DNA from: Chromatiaceae bacterium
GTDB taxonomy: Bacteria; Pseudomonadota; Gammaproteobacteria; Chromatiales; Chromatiaceae
DNA length: 64,000 nt
Direction of reading: 5' to 3'
NCBI GenBank assembly: GCA_016714645.1
Contig: JADKCI010000001.1
Span: forward strand, 992,001 to 1,056,000
The first letter of the stretch is position 1. Each line of letters starts with the position of its first letter. The notes beneath the pieces are model-generated. The model did no database searches. It was not told the origin of the DNA and saw only the letters and a program-made list of their open reading frames with translations. This document shows, one piece after another, positions 32,752 through 42,667 of this stretch. A program made the translations under genes and the position numbers.

Positions 32752-33927
32752 ATGGGTGCGGATTTGGGTAGTGAATTTAACCCGTCCAAGGACGGGTCAC
32801 GCTTGACCACGGATATGGTACTGGACGATGCCACCGTGACCGCGCTGCAAGAGCTTGGGATCAGTCGCCGAAGATTCATGTCCTATTGTGCGGGGCTGGC
32901 CTCGCTGATGGCTTTGCCACAAGCCATGGTACCGAGGTTGGCCCAGGCAGCGCTATCGCCGGCCAAGCCATCGGTTGTTTACATGTCCTTTCAGGAATGC
33001 ACGGGTTGCCTGGAGTCCCTGGTGAACTCCTTTGCCTTCAACGGCGGCACCACCATCAATAATCTGATTCTCAATCTGATTTCGCTGGATTACCAGGAAA
33101 CCCTGATGGCGGCGGCGGGCGCCCAGGCGGAGGGGCTGCTCAAGACGCTCACCAGCAAGACGGGCTATGTGCTGATCGTGGATGGCTCTATTCCCTCCCA
33201 ATGGGACAGCGGCTATTTCGTTAGTGGCGAAAGGAGCGGGGTTGCCCGCTTCCGGGATGCCGCCAAAAAGGCCGGTTTGATCATCGCGGTGGGCACCTGC
33301 GCGAGTTTTGGCGGCTTGCCTAAGGCCGATCCCAATCCGACCGGCGCGGTATCGATTGGTACCCTCATGACACAACTTAAGATCTCCAAACCCCTGATCA
33401 ACATCTCAGGATGTCCCCCGATTCCCGAGGTGATTACGGGCACCATTCTCTATTATCTGGCGAGCGGTATGCCCGAGCTCGACAAGCTGCGTCGGCCCAA
33501 GGTCTTCTATGGCGAAACCGTCCATGAAGACTGCTACCGCGAGGAATGCTTCGAGGATGGACCTTATGTACAGGCTTTCGATGACAATGCGTCACGTAAG
33601 GGCGGCTGCCTATACTGGATCGGCTGTAAGGGCCCAGTCACTTACAATGCCTGTTCGACTATTCGTTGGAACCAGGGCACCAGCAATCCCATCATGGCGG
33701 GTCATGGGTGTATCGGTTGCTCGGAGCCCGATTTCTGGGATCGCTTGAACCTGAATAATCAAAAGGGCTTCTATGTCCCGATTGCCGATGAACCCTACGA
33801 TGCCCATGGCGGTAGCCAGCCTTGTAGCAACTGTCACGATGATGACGATGGCGATGGCGATGACGATGAACCCTACGATGGCCATGGCGGTAGCCAGCCT
33901 TGTAGTAACTGTCACGATGACGATTGA
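32752..33927 (+). CDS. [NiFe] hydrogenase small subunit with tandem CxxCH tail
   Basis: 391 residues. Twin-arginine signal SRRRFMSY (38-45) with cleavage near AQAA. The Fe-S cluster ligands are in place: ECTGC (82-86), GTCASFGG, ISGCPPIP, HEDCYREECF, CKGPVTYNACSTIRWN and GHGCIGCSEPDFW. It moves electrons from the Ni-Fe site of the large subunit. Instead of the usual C-terminal membrane helix it ends with two 26-residue-spaced repeats, EPYD.HGGSQPCSNCHDDD; CSNCH at 358-362 and 384-388 are c-type heme motifs in an Asp/Gly-rich, flexible setting. Gene order small-large without isp1/isp2 differs from the Isp-type hydrogenase of Thiocapsa. Confidence 0.93.
   Translation: MGADLGSEFNPSKDGSRLTTDMVLDDATVTALQELGISRRRFMSYCAGLASLMALPQAMVPRLAQAALSPAKPSVVYMSFQECTGCLESLVNSFAFNGGTTINNLILNLISLDYQETLMAAAGAQAEGLLKTLTSKTGYVLIVDGSIPSQWDSGYFVSGERSGVARFRDAAKKAGLIIAVGTCASFGGLPKADPNPTGAVSIGTLMTQLKISKPLINISGCPPIPEVITGTILYYLASGMPELDKLRRPKVFYGETVHEDCYREECFEDGPYVQAFDDNASRKGGCLYWIGCKGPVTYNACSTIRWNQGTSNPIMAGHGCIGCSEPDFWDRLNLNNQKGFYVPIADEPYDAHGGSQPCSNCHDDDDGDGDDDEPYDGHGGSQPCSNCHDDD
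33787..33927 (+). repeat. 78-bp-period tandem duplication at the 3' end of the hydrogenase small-subunit gene
   Basis: The block starting gatgaaccctacgatg at 33787 recurs at 33865 with only a few base changes through the stop codon. Each copy encodes one CSNCH motif. The near-identical DNA suggests a recent duplication. Confidence 0.95.
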
Positions 33928-34055
33928 TGGCCAGATTGGCCGCCAACCGCGAACGCTACTGACGCCGAACTCGCTTACCCCAAAGGGTTGGCCTTCGCCG
34001 TCAGGCCCTGACTTCGCCTTCGACATTGCCTAGATTGAAAGACTGGAGAATGCCC

Positions 34056-35987
34056 ATGGCTACCACAAAAACCATCGTTATTGATCCCGTGACCCGTATT
34101 GAGGGTCATTTGCGAATTCAGGCCCATGCCGTTCCCGATGGCAAGGGCGGCGGTACCATCACTAACCCCGGGCTCAGCGCCAGCACCATGGTCAGGGGGG
34201 TCGAAGCTATCCTCAAGGGCCGTGACCCACGGGATGCCTGGGCCTTTACCCAACGCATCTGCGGCGTATGTACCGTGGTGCATGGTTTGACATCGGTGCG
34301 CGCCGTGGAAAATGCCATTGGCATCAAGGTGTCGAAAAATGCCGACTACATCCGCAATATGATGATTGGCGCCCAGTATGTGCATGATCATGTCATGCAC
34401 TTTTATCATCTTCATGCCCTCGACTGGGTGGATGTAGTGAGTGCGCTCAAGGGTGACCCCGTCAAAACCGGGGCTTTTGCCAAACTTAATTATCCTAGCT
34501 ATAAACCCAATAAAAACAAGCTACCAGATGCCGCTTATTTTCAAGGTATAATTAATAAACTCAATGGGTTGGTAAATAGGGGGCAGCTTGGTCTGTTTGC
34601 GAATGGCTATTGGGGGCACCCCGCCTATAAATTACGCCCCGAAGAGAATCTGCTCCTGGTGTCCCACTATCTGGAAGCGCTGGGCTGGGCCCGTGAAGTC
34701 GTCAAACTGCATGCGATATTTGGTGGCAAGGACCCTCACCCTAACCTGGTGGTGGGCGGCATGGCCTGTACCCTAAGCGACAATCAAGGGGCCATCAACG
34801 AAGATGCTGGTGGCACCTCCCTTAATGCCGCGGGATTTGCGACCGTCAAAACTGTGGTCACCAAGATGAAGGCCTTCGTTGATCAGGTCTATCTCCCGGA
34901 TGTCATCTTGCTGGCTAAAAAGTACCCGGAATGGGCCAATTTTGGCGCAACGGTCGGCAACTTTTTGTCCTTCGGTGAGTTTCCCGACCCCACACGGGTC
35001 AAAAAGGAGTTCGCGGATGGCGCAATTGATTATCCCAATAGATATGTCTTTCCTCAGGGAGTCATCTGGGCGAATGCCATCAATACGCTGGTACCCTTCC
35101 ACCAGGATCAGGTGACCGAGAATGTCGCTCATGCCTGGTATAGGGGTTCGAATGTAGGCGAGCATCCAGCGGTCAGCGTCACGAGTCTCAATTACACAGG
35201 TCCCAAGCCCGATCAGGGACTCAACCCCGATGGGACATCCAAGTACATGTTGGATGAAACCCAGAAATATTCCTGGATCAAGTCGCCCCGCTACCAGGAT
35301 GAACCCATGGAAGTGGGCCCCTTGGCCCATGTCCTGATCATGCATGCCCGTGGCGGTACCACTAAGGCACAGCCAACTGACAAATTGGTCCGCAGTTATG
35401 TGCAGAGATTCTGGACGAATCCCGCAGCCAAGGGCGGACTGGGGCTGGCCTTTAACCAACTGAATTCGACCTTGGGTAGAATCTTCAGCCGGATGCTGGA
35501 GACCAAGATTGTCGCCGACCAGATGGCGGGCAGACCCGCGGATACGACTGCCGGGACCCAGGCCTATGCGGGTTGGTATCAGCTCTATTACAACAACAGG
35601 ACAGGCCCCTATTGGAATCCCGAAACCTTCAAGCGGCTCGAAAACCCCGTCGCTTGGCCGACTAACCCGGTTGGATTCGGGTTTACCGAGGCACCGCGCG
35701 GTGCACTCGGACACTGGATCAAGATTGACCCGGCCACCAGCATGATCGAAAAATATGAATGCGTGGTTGCCAGCCAATGGAATGCTGGTCCGCGTGATGT
35801 TGGCGGAACACCTGGGCCTTATGAAGAGGCGCTCATGGGGCAGGTGCTAGCCGATCTCAACAGGCCCCTAGAGGTCCTCAGGACGATCCACAGTTTCGAT
35901 CCCTGTATTGGTTGCGCGGTCCACATCCTCGATCCGGATGGTGAGCCCCTGACCAGGGTCGAGGTCAACCACACCTTCCGCTGCTAA
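34056..35987 (+). CDS. [NiFe] hydrogenase large subunit
   Basis: 643 residues from ATG 34056 (GGAG 7 nt upstream; ATGs at 34026 and 34050 are less well placed). It holds the Ni-Fe(CN)2CO site: N-terminal IDPVTRIEGH and RICGVC (near 67-72), C-terminal DPCIGCAVH (near 615-623). The protein ends 20 residues after that His (ILDPDGEPLTRVEVNHTFRC), a tail that a maturation protease must remove. No hyp, protease or cytochrome b gene lies nearby, so these are encoded elsewhere. The ligand pattern fits group 1 (exported, H2-uptake). Confidence 0.94.
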   Translation: MATTKTIVIDPVTRIEGHLRIQAHAVPDGKGGGTITNPGLSASTMVRGVEAILKGRDPRDAWAFTQRICGVCTVVHGLTSVRAVENAIGIKVSKNADYIRNMMIGAQYVHDHVMHFYHLHALDWVDVVSALKGDPVKTGAFAKLNYPSYKPNKNKLPDAAYFQGIINKLNGLVNRGQLGLFANGYWGHPAYKLRPEENLLLVSHYLEALGWAREVVKLHAIFGGKDPHPNLVVGGMACTLSDNQGAINEDAGGTSLNAAGFATVKTVVTKMKAFVDQVYLPDVILLAKKYPEWANFGATVGNFLSFGEFPDPTRVKKEFADGAIDYPNRYVFPQGVIWANAINTLVPFHQDQVTENVAHAWYRGSNVGEHPAVSVTSLNYTGPKPDQGLNPDGTSKYMLDETQKYSWIKSPRYQDEPMEVGPLAHVLIMHARGGTTKAQPTDKLVRSYVQRFWTNPAAKGGLGLAFNQLNSTLGRIFSRMLETKIVADQMAGRPADTTAGTQAYAGWYQLYYNNRTGPYWNPETFKRLENPVAWPTNPVGFGFTEAPRGALGHWIKIDPATSMIEKYECVVASQWNAGPRDVGGTPGPYEEALMGQVLADLNRPLEVLRTIHSFDPCIGCAVHILDPDGEPLTRVEVNHTFRC

Positions 35988-36090
35988 CCCCCCCAAGATC
36001 CTGTTTGGCGCTAAGCTTCAGGGCCCTGGTTGCAATGATCGGGGCCAAAAAGACTCCTGTGATTGGTACTCGGTTTTCGGGTTGAGTACA

Positions 36091-36132
36091 CCCCGCCGCC
36101 AAGGCGATCCCTGGGTAGCTCTGGCGGCGGGG
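36091..36132. terminator. hairpin between hydrogenase and ahpC
   Basis: Perfect 11-bp inverted repeat (ccccgccgcca / tggcggcgggg) with a 20-nt loop, between two converging genes. No strong T-run on either side, so a weak or bidirectional terminator. Confidence 0.55.
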
Positions 36133-36148
36133 GCTCTTACTTCCAATC

Positions 36149-36715
36149 TTAAATCTTGCCCACCAGGTCGAGGGACGGCGCCAGGGTGGCTTCGCCTTCC
36201 TTCCACTTGGCGGGGCAGACTTCACCCGGATGCGCCGCGACGTACTGGGCGGCCTTGATCTTGCGCAGCAACTCGGCGGCGTCGCGGCCGATGCCGCCGG
36301 CGTTGATCTCGATGATCTGAATTTTGCCCTGGGGATCGATGACGAAGGTGCCCCGCTCCGCCAGGCCGACCTCCTCGATCATGACCCCAAAGTTGCGGGT
36401 GATGACCCCGGTCGGATCCCCGATCATGGGATAGTTGATCTTGCCGATGGTCGCGGAGCTGTCGTGCCAGGCCTTGTGGGTGAAGTGGGTGTCCGTCGAG
36501 ACCGAGTAGATTTCCACCCCCAGCTTCTGGAATTCGGCGTAGTTGTCGGCCAGGTCGCCCAGTTCGGTGGGGCAGACGAAGGTGAAATCGGCCGGGTAGA
36601 AGAAGACCACGGACCACTTGCCCCGCAGATCGTCGGCGGACACGGCGACGAACTTGCCCTGGTGGAAGGCGGTGGCGTTGAAGGGCTGGACTTCGGTATT
36701 GATGAGGGAGTGCAT
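36149..36715 (-). CDS. ahpC: alkyl hydroperoxide reductase C (2-Cys peroxiredoxin)
   Basis: 188 residues; reduces H2O2 and organic peroxides. Peroxidatic Cys in FTFVCPTELGDL (near 48), resolving Cys in GEVCPAKW (near 169), and the AhpC spacing. The ahpF reductase gene is absent here. Converges with the hydrogenase and diverges from gltA. Confidence 0.95.
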   Translation of the reverse strand: MHSLINTEVQPFNATAFHQGKFVAVSADDLRGKWSVVFFYPADFTFVCPTELGDLADNYAEFQKLGVEIYSVSTDTHFTHKAWHDSSATIGKINYPMIGDPTGVITRNFGVMIEEVGLAERGTFVIDPQGKIQIIEINAGGIGRDAAELLRKIKAAQYVAAHPGEVCPAKWKEGEATLAPSLDLVGKI

Positions 36716-36810
36716 GCTGGTTACCTGTGGATGAGGGGTTAATCAGAAACGATGGGTGCATGGTAGATACCCACCGATCCGGCAGCCAATTGATTGTTAC
36801 GATGCTGGTG

Positions 36811-36825
36811 ATAGGCGTTGACTAT
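36811..36825. promoter_or_regulatory. possible OxyR half-site upstream of ahpC
   Basis: ATAG-N7-CTAT, half of the OxyR consensus, 96 nt upstream of the ahpC start. The adjoining quarter-site is only CGAT, and inner preferred bases are not matched, so the call is tentative. Confidence 0.3.
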
Positions 36826-36983
36826 GGTAATGCCCCGTCCCGGCTTGGCCCATCTTTTGCAGCCATCCTGATCAGCGAGGCGCATGAGGACCGAGCCGCC
36901 CTTGGGACTCTCGGACTTGCGCCCGCCATCATGCGGCGCCCTCGTCGTCGGGACAGCGTCACCCTTCATATGCCCCGGAGTCT

Positions 36984-38309
<1,326 letters not shown>

Positions 38310-38322
38310 CCAGGCGCGCCGA

Positions 38323-38370
38323 TGCACCAAGGCGGGCGAGGCGCCCCAGCGGCTGCACCGATTCGGTGCC
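38323..38370. promoter_or_regulatory. candidate tandem NtrC binding sites upstream of urtA
   Basis: TGCACCGATTCGGTGCC (38354-38370) matches the NtrC consensus TGCACC-N5-GGTGCA at 11 of 12 fixed positions. A weaker site starts TGCACC at 38323, 31 bp (three helical turns) upstream, the spacing seen in cooperating NtrC sites. Both lie 75-120 bp ahead of the sigma-54-like element. Confidence 0.65.
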
Positions 38371-38444
38371 GAGGCCCCCGCTCTTCTGCATCCGCTACTC
38401 ATGTCCAGGCCTTACCTTTTGTAATTCTCTGTAATTTTTTTGGT

Positions 38445-38460
38445 TGGCCTGGATTGTGCT
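38445..38460 (+). promoter_or_regulatory. candidate sigma-54 promoter of the urt-ure operon
   Basis: TGGCCTGGATTGTGCT: GG at 38446-38447 and GC at 38458-38459 with 10 nt between, the -24/-12 rule, although the fuller consensus TGGCAC...TTGC is only partly kept. A 13-nt palindrome GTGTCAATGACAC (38464-38476) lies at the expected start site. Confidence 0.5.
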
Positions 38461-38492
38461 GTAGTGTCAATGACACTTTATGTCACCTCCTA

Positions 38493-38519
38493 ATCCCCGG
38501 GCCGCATAAGCCCGGGGAT
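38493..38519 (+). promoter_or_regulatory. leader hairpin ahead of urtA
   Basis: Perfect 10-bp stem (atccccgggc / gcccggggat) with a 7-nt loop, about 55 nt upstream of the urtA start. It lacks a T-run, so it looks like a leader structure more than a terminator. Confidence 0.5.
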
Positions 38520-38575
38520 CCCTTCATGGAATTGGCCACTCAGGCCAATCACGCTAACAACCGGAGAATGGCACC

Positions 38576-39865
38576 ATGCACCTTTCCAAGGGTTATCGAA
38601 GGCTTATGTTGGCAACCGGCCTGGTTGCGACCCTGGCGGGTTCGGCGTTGGCGCAGGCCGCCGACACCATCAAGGTGGGTATCCTGCATTCCTTGTCTGG
38701 CACCATGGCCATCAGCGAAACCACGCTGAAGGACACCATGCTGATGCTGATCGAGGAGCAGAACAAGAAGGGCGGTCTGCTCGGCAAGCAGCTCGAGGCC
38801 GTAGTGGTGGACCCGGCCTCCAACTGGCCCCTGTTCGCCGAAAAGGCCCGTGAACTGCTGACCAAGGATCAGGTGGCGGCGGTCTTTGGCTGCTGGACCT
38901 CGGTCTCGCGCAAGTCCGTGCTGCCGGTCTTCGAGGAGTTGAATGGCCTCCTCTTCTACCCCGTCCAGTACGAGGGAGAGGAATCCTCCAAAAACGTCTT
39001 CTATACCGGCGCGGCGCCCAATCAGCAGGCCATCCCGGCGGTGAATTACCTGATGGATCAGGGCGTCCAACGTTGGGTGCTGGCGGGCACCGACTACGTT
39101 TATCCGCGTACCACCAATAAAATCCTGGAGTCCTACCTCAAGGCAAAGGGGGTGGCGCCGGAGGACATCATGATCAACTACACCCCCTTTGGCCATTCCG
39201 ACTGGCAGTCCATCGTCGCCGAGATCAAGAAGTTTGGCTCCGCTGGCAAGAAGACCGCCGTGGTATCGACCATCAATGGCGACGCCAATGTGCCCTTCTA
39301 CAAGGAGTTGGGCAATCAGGGCGTCTCTGCTCAGGACATCCCCGTGGTCGCCTTTTCGGTGGGCGAGGAGGAGCTTTCGGGTATCGACACCAAGCCCCTG
39401 GTGGGGCATCTGGCCGCCTGGAACTATTTCATGAGCGTGGATGCGCCGGAAAACGCCGCCTTCATCAAGCAATGGCAGGGCTTTACCAAGAACCCCAAGC
39501 GGGTAAGCAACGACCCCATGGAGGCCCACTTCATCGGTTTCAATCTGTGGGTGCAGGCGGTGGAGAAGGCCGGAACCACGGATACCGACAAGGTGATAGC
39601 GGCCATGATCGGCCTGGAAACCCCCAACCTGACGGGCGGCATGACCAAGATGCTACCCAACCATCACATCACCAAGCCGGTGCTGATCGGCGAAATCCAG
39701 GACGATGGCCAGTTCTCGGTGGTCTGGGAGACCGCGGGCCTGGTGCCGGGGGATGCCTGGTCTGATTACCTGGAAGGCTCCAAGGACATCGAGGCCGATT
39801 GGGTGACCCTCAAGTGTGGTAACTACAACACCAAGACCAAGACCTGTTCCGGTCAGACCTATTGA
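38576..39865 (+). CDS. urtA: urea ABC transporter, substrate-binding protein
   Basis: 429 residues. Signal peptide ends near LAQAA. Family pattern: TIKVGILHSLSGTMAISETT, LEAVVVDPASNWPLFAEKA, FGCWTSVSRKSVLPVFE, GLLFYPVQYEGEESSKN and FVSNDPMEAHFIG-like RVSNDPMEAHFIGFNLW. It binds urea in the periplasm for import under low nitrogen. First gene of a run extending through ureG. Confidence 0.95.
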   Translation: MHLSKGYRRLMLATGLVATLAGSALAQAADTIKVGILHSLSGTMAISETTLKDTMLMLIEEQNKKGGLLGKQLEAVVVDPASNWPLFAEKARELLTKDQVAAVFGCWTSVSRKSVLPVFEELNGLLFYPVQYEGEESSKNVFYTGAAPNQQAIPAVNYLMDQGVQRWVLAGTDYVYPRTTNKILESYLKAKGVAPEDIMINYTPFGHSDWQSIVAEIKKFGSAGKKTAVVSTINGDANVPFYKELGNQGVSAQDIPVVAFSVGEEELSGIDTKPLVGHLAAWNYFMSVDAPENAAFIKQWQGFTKNPKRVSNDPMEAHFIGFNLWVQAVEKAGTTDTDKVIAAMIGLETPNLTGGMTKMLPNHHITKPVLIGEIQDDGQFSVVWETAGLVPGDAWSDYLEGSKDIEADWVTLKCGNYNTKTKTCSGQTY

Positions 39866-39974
39866 TTGGAAAAGGGTAGTGATGGCGAGCCAGGCCCCGG
39901 GCCTGGTTCGCCCCATCCCCGATGCCCCGGGCATGCCGATGAATCGGGTGGCCCCTCGCTAGCGAGAATATCCA

Positions 39975-41570
39975 ATGCCCATGCTTGCCAGGCTCATGCT
40001 TGCCCTCTTGTTGACGACCGCGACCGCGGGCGTGGCCAGCGCGGCGAGCTTTGAAGAGGCCCTGCCTCTGCTGCTGGATGCCAAGTTTCCCGTCAAGGAG
40101 CAGGGCATCGAGCAACTTTCCCAAACCGGGGATGCCCGTCTCGAACAGCTCTTCCCGGCCTTGCTCAATGGCGAGCTTTACCAGCTCAAGTCCAACGCGA
40201 GTCTGGTGATTGGCCGCGGCAAGGAGGCCGACCTGGAGGTGACCGAGGTCATCAGCGGCCAGGTGGTCAGGGACGTCGGCCAGCAGGATCTGAAAAAGAT
40301 CACCCTCAACAATCGGATGCGTGGCCAGCTCAAGGCGGCCATGGCCCGTCTGAATTTTAGTCACGCCGATCCCGGCAAGCGCCTTGCCGCCGTCAACAGC
40401 CTGATCAACGACCCGGACCCCGCGAGCCGCGCCCTCCTGTTGGAGCAGCGGAATCGGGAGACCGACGCCGGCGTCCAGGAGGCCATGGCCCTGGTCCTGG
40501 CGTTGATGGACTTGAGCAGCTCGGAACCCGAGACCCGGGTGGCGGCCATCCGGGGTCTGGAGGGCGCTTTGCACCCCCAGGTGCGCGGTGCCTTGACCAA
40601 GCTGCTGGAGCGGGAGACCGACCCCCGGGCCAAGAGCGCCGCGCAACGGGTCCTGGAAGGGACCGAGGCCCGTATTCGCTGGTACGCCACCCTTGAGACC
40701 CTCTTTTTTGGGCTCTCCCTGGGGTCGGTGCTGGTGCTGGCGGCCATTGGTCTGGCCATCACCTTCGGCGTCATGGGGGTCATCAACATGGCCCACGGCG
40801 AACTCATGATGCTGGGCGCCTATACCACTTACGTCATCCAGCAATGGCTGCCGGATCAGATCGGCATTTCGGTGTTCATCGCCATTCCCGCGGCCTTTGT
40901 CGTCGCCGGCCTGGTCGGCGTCCTGATCGAGCGCGGGGTGATCCGCTTCCTCTATGGCCGGCCCCTGGAGACCTTGCTGGCCACCTTCGGTATCAGTCTG
41001 ATCCTGCAGCAACTGGTTCGGTCGGTCTTCTCCCCCCTCAACCGTTCCGTGGAGACACCGGCCTGGATGTCCGGCTCCTGGCAAGTCAACGATGTGCTGT
41101 CCCTGACCCTGAACCGGATGTATATCATTTTGTTCTGCCTGCTGGTCTTTGCCCTCCTGTTCCTGATTCTGAACAAGACCCGGCTGGGCCTGCAGGTACG
41201 GGCGGTGTCGCAGAACCGGGCCATGGCCCGTGCCATGGGGGTGCGTTCCCAATGGGTGGACGCCATGACCTTTGGCCTGGGTTCGGGCATCGCCGGCATC
41301 GCCGGGGTGGCCCTGAGCCAACTCACCAACGTCGGCCCCAATCTGGGGCAGAGCTACATCATCGATAGCTTCATGGTGGTGGTCTTCGGCGGTGTCGGTA
41401 ATCTCTGGGGCACTCTGGTGGCGGGACTGGGGTTGGGCGTGGCCAACAAACTGCTGGAGCCCTGGGCCGGGGCGGTCCTGGCCAAGATCCTGGTGCTGGT
41501 CTTCATCATCCTCTTCATCCAGAAGCGCCCCAAGGGCCTCTTCCCGCAAAAGGGGAGGGCGGCGACATGA
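39975..41570 (+). CDS. urtB: urea ABC transporter, permease UrtB
   Basis: 531 residues. Signal peptide, then a periplasmic HEAT-like helical domain (about 25-225) found in many UrtB proteins, then the LivH-type permease (about 235-525) with eight membrane helices (LGSVLVLAAIGLAITFGVMG, MAHGELMMLGAYTTYVIQ, LGLGVANKLLEPWAG). Forms the channel with UrtC. Overlaps urtC by 4 nt. Confidence 0.95.
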   Translation: MPMLARLMLALLLTTATAGVASAASFEEALPLLLDAKFPVKEQGIEQLSQTGDARLEQLFPALLNGELYQLKSNASLVIGRGKEADLEVTEVISGQVVRDVGQQDLKKITLNNRMRGQLKAAMARLNFSHADPGKRLAAVNSLINDPDPASRALLLEQRNRETDAGVQEAMALVLALMDLSSSEPETRVAAIRGLEGALHPQVRGALTKLLERETDPRAKSAAQRVLEGTEARIRWYATLETLFFGLSLGSVLVLAAIGLAITFGVMGVINMAHGELMMLGAYTTYVIQQWLPDQIGISVFIAIPAAFVVAGLVGVLIERGVIRFLYGRPLETLLATFGISLILQQLVRSVFSPLNRSVETPAWMSGSWQVNDVLSLTLNRMYIILFCLLVFALLFLILNKTRLGLQVRAVSQNRAMARAMGVRSQWVDAMTFGLGSGIAGIAGVALSQLTNVGPNLGQSYIIDSFMVVVFGGVGNLWGTLVAGLGLGVANKLLEPWAGAVLAKILVLVFIILFIQKRPKGLFPQKGRAAT

Positions 41571-42667
41571 TGCTGGCGCGACTGCTCAAAGGCGACCGGG
41601 GTGGCCAGGTCCTGCTGGGGGCCCTGCTGCTGTTGGCGATACTGGCGCCCATCCTGAATCTGGGACTGCCGCCGGAACATCCCCTGCATCTCTCCACCTA
41701 TACCCTGACTCTCCTGGGCAAGTACCTCAGCTATGCCCTGCTGGCGGTGGCGGTGGATCTGGTCTGGGGCTACCTGGGCATCCTCTCCCTGGGGCATGGG
41801 GCCTTCTTTGCCCTGGGTGGCTATGCCATGGGCATGTACCTGATGCGCCAGATCGGTGACCGCGGGGTCTATGGTCATCCCGAATTGCCCGATTTCATGG
41901 TTTTTCTCAATTGGGAGGGACTGCCCTGGTACTGGTGGGGTTTCGACCATCTTGGGTTCGCGCTCCTGATGGTGGTGCTGGTCCCGGGCCTGCTGGCCTT
42001 CGTCTTCGGCTGGTTTGCCTTTCGTTCCCGGGTCACCGGGGTCTATCTGTCGATCATTACCCAGGCCCTCACCTATGCCCTCATGCTGGCCTTTTTCCGC
42101 AACGAGATGGGCTTTGGCGGCAACAATGGTCTCACCGATTTCAAGGACCTGCTGGGCTTCGACCTCCAGGCGGACAGCACCCGGGTCGGCCTCTTCCTGA
42201 CCTCGGCCCTAGCCCTGGCGCTGGGTTATCTGGCCTGCCGCGCCGTGGTCCTCTCCAAACTTGGCCGGGTGGCCATGGCCATTCGCGACGCCGAGGAGCG
42301 GACCCGCTTCACCGGTTATCGGGTGGAGTATGTGATGCTCTGGATCTTCACCTTCTCCGCCGTGCTGGCGGGGATCGCCGGGGCCCTCTATGTCCCCCAG
42401 GTCGGCATCATCAACCCCGGGGAGTTTTCGCCCCTCTTCTCCATCGAGATCGTCATCTGGGTGGCGGTGGGCGGGCGCGCCACCCTCTATGGGGCGGTGG
42501 CCGGCGCCTTGCTGGTGAACTACTCCAAGACCTGGTTCACCGCTGCTCTGCCCGAGGTCTGGCTCTATGCCCTGGGCGCCATCTTCGTGGTGGTGACGCT
42601 CTTTCTGCCCAAGGGGCTCGCGGGCCTGGGGCGCTCCTCGCAACGGGCCGGGGAGGTCAGGCCATGA
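41567..42667 (+). CDS. urtC: urea ABC transporter, permease UrtC
   Basis: 366 residues, LivM-type permease. About ten membrane helices, with LGHGAFFALGGYAMGMYLM, GFGGNNGLTDFKDLLG and SRVTGVYLSIITQALTYALM. Overlaps urtB and urtD by 4 nt each. Confidence 0.95.
   Translation: MMLARLLKGDRGGQVLLGALLLLAILAPILNLGLPPEHPLHLSTYTLTLLGKYLSYALLAVAVDLVWGYLGILSLGHGAFFALGGYAMGMYLMRQIGDRGVYGHPELPDFMVFLNWEGLPWYWWGFDHLGFALLMVVLVPGLLAFVFGWFAFRSRVTGVYLSIITQALTYALMLAFFRNEMGFGGNNGLTDFKDLLGFDLQADSTRVGLFLTSALALALGYLACRAVVLSKLGRVAMAIRDAEERTRFTGYRVEYVMLWIFTFSAVLAGIAGALYVPQVGIINPGEFSPLFSIEIVIWVAVGGRATLYGAVAGALLVNYSKTWFTAALPEVWLYALGAIFVVVTLFLPKGLAGLGRSSQRAGEVRP

Noticed and set aside
41911..42663. Upstream extension of the urtD frame
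   Set aside because: Lies wholly inside urtC in another frame; the ATGA overlap at 42664 gives a normal UrtD start.
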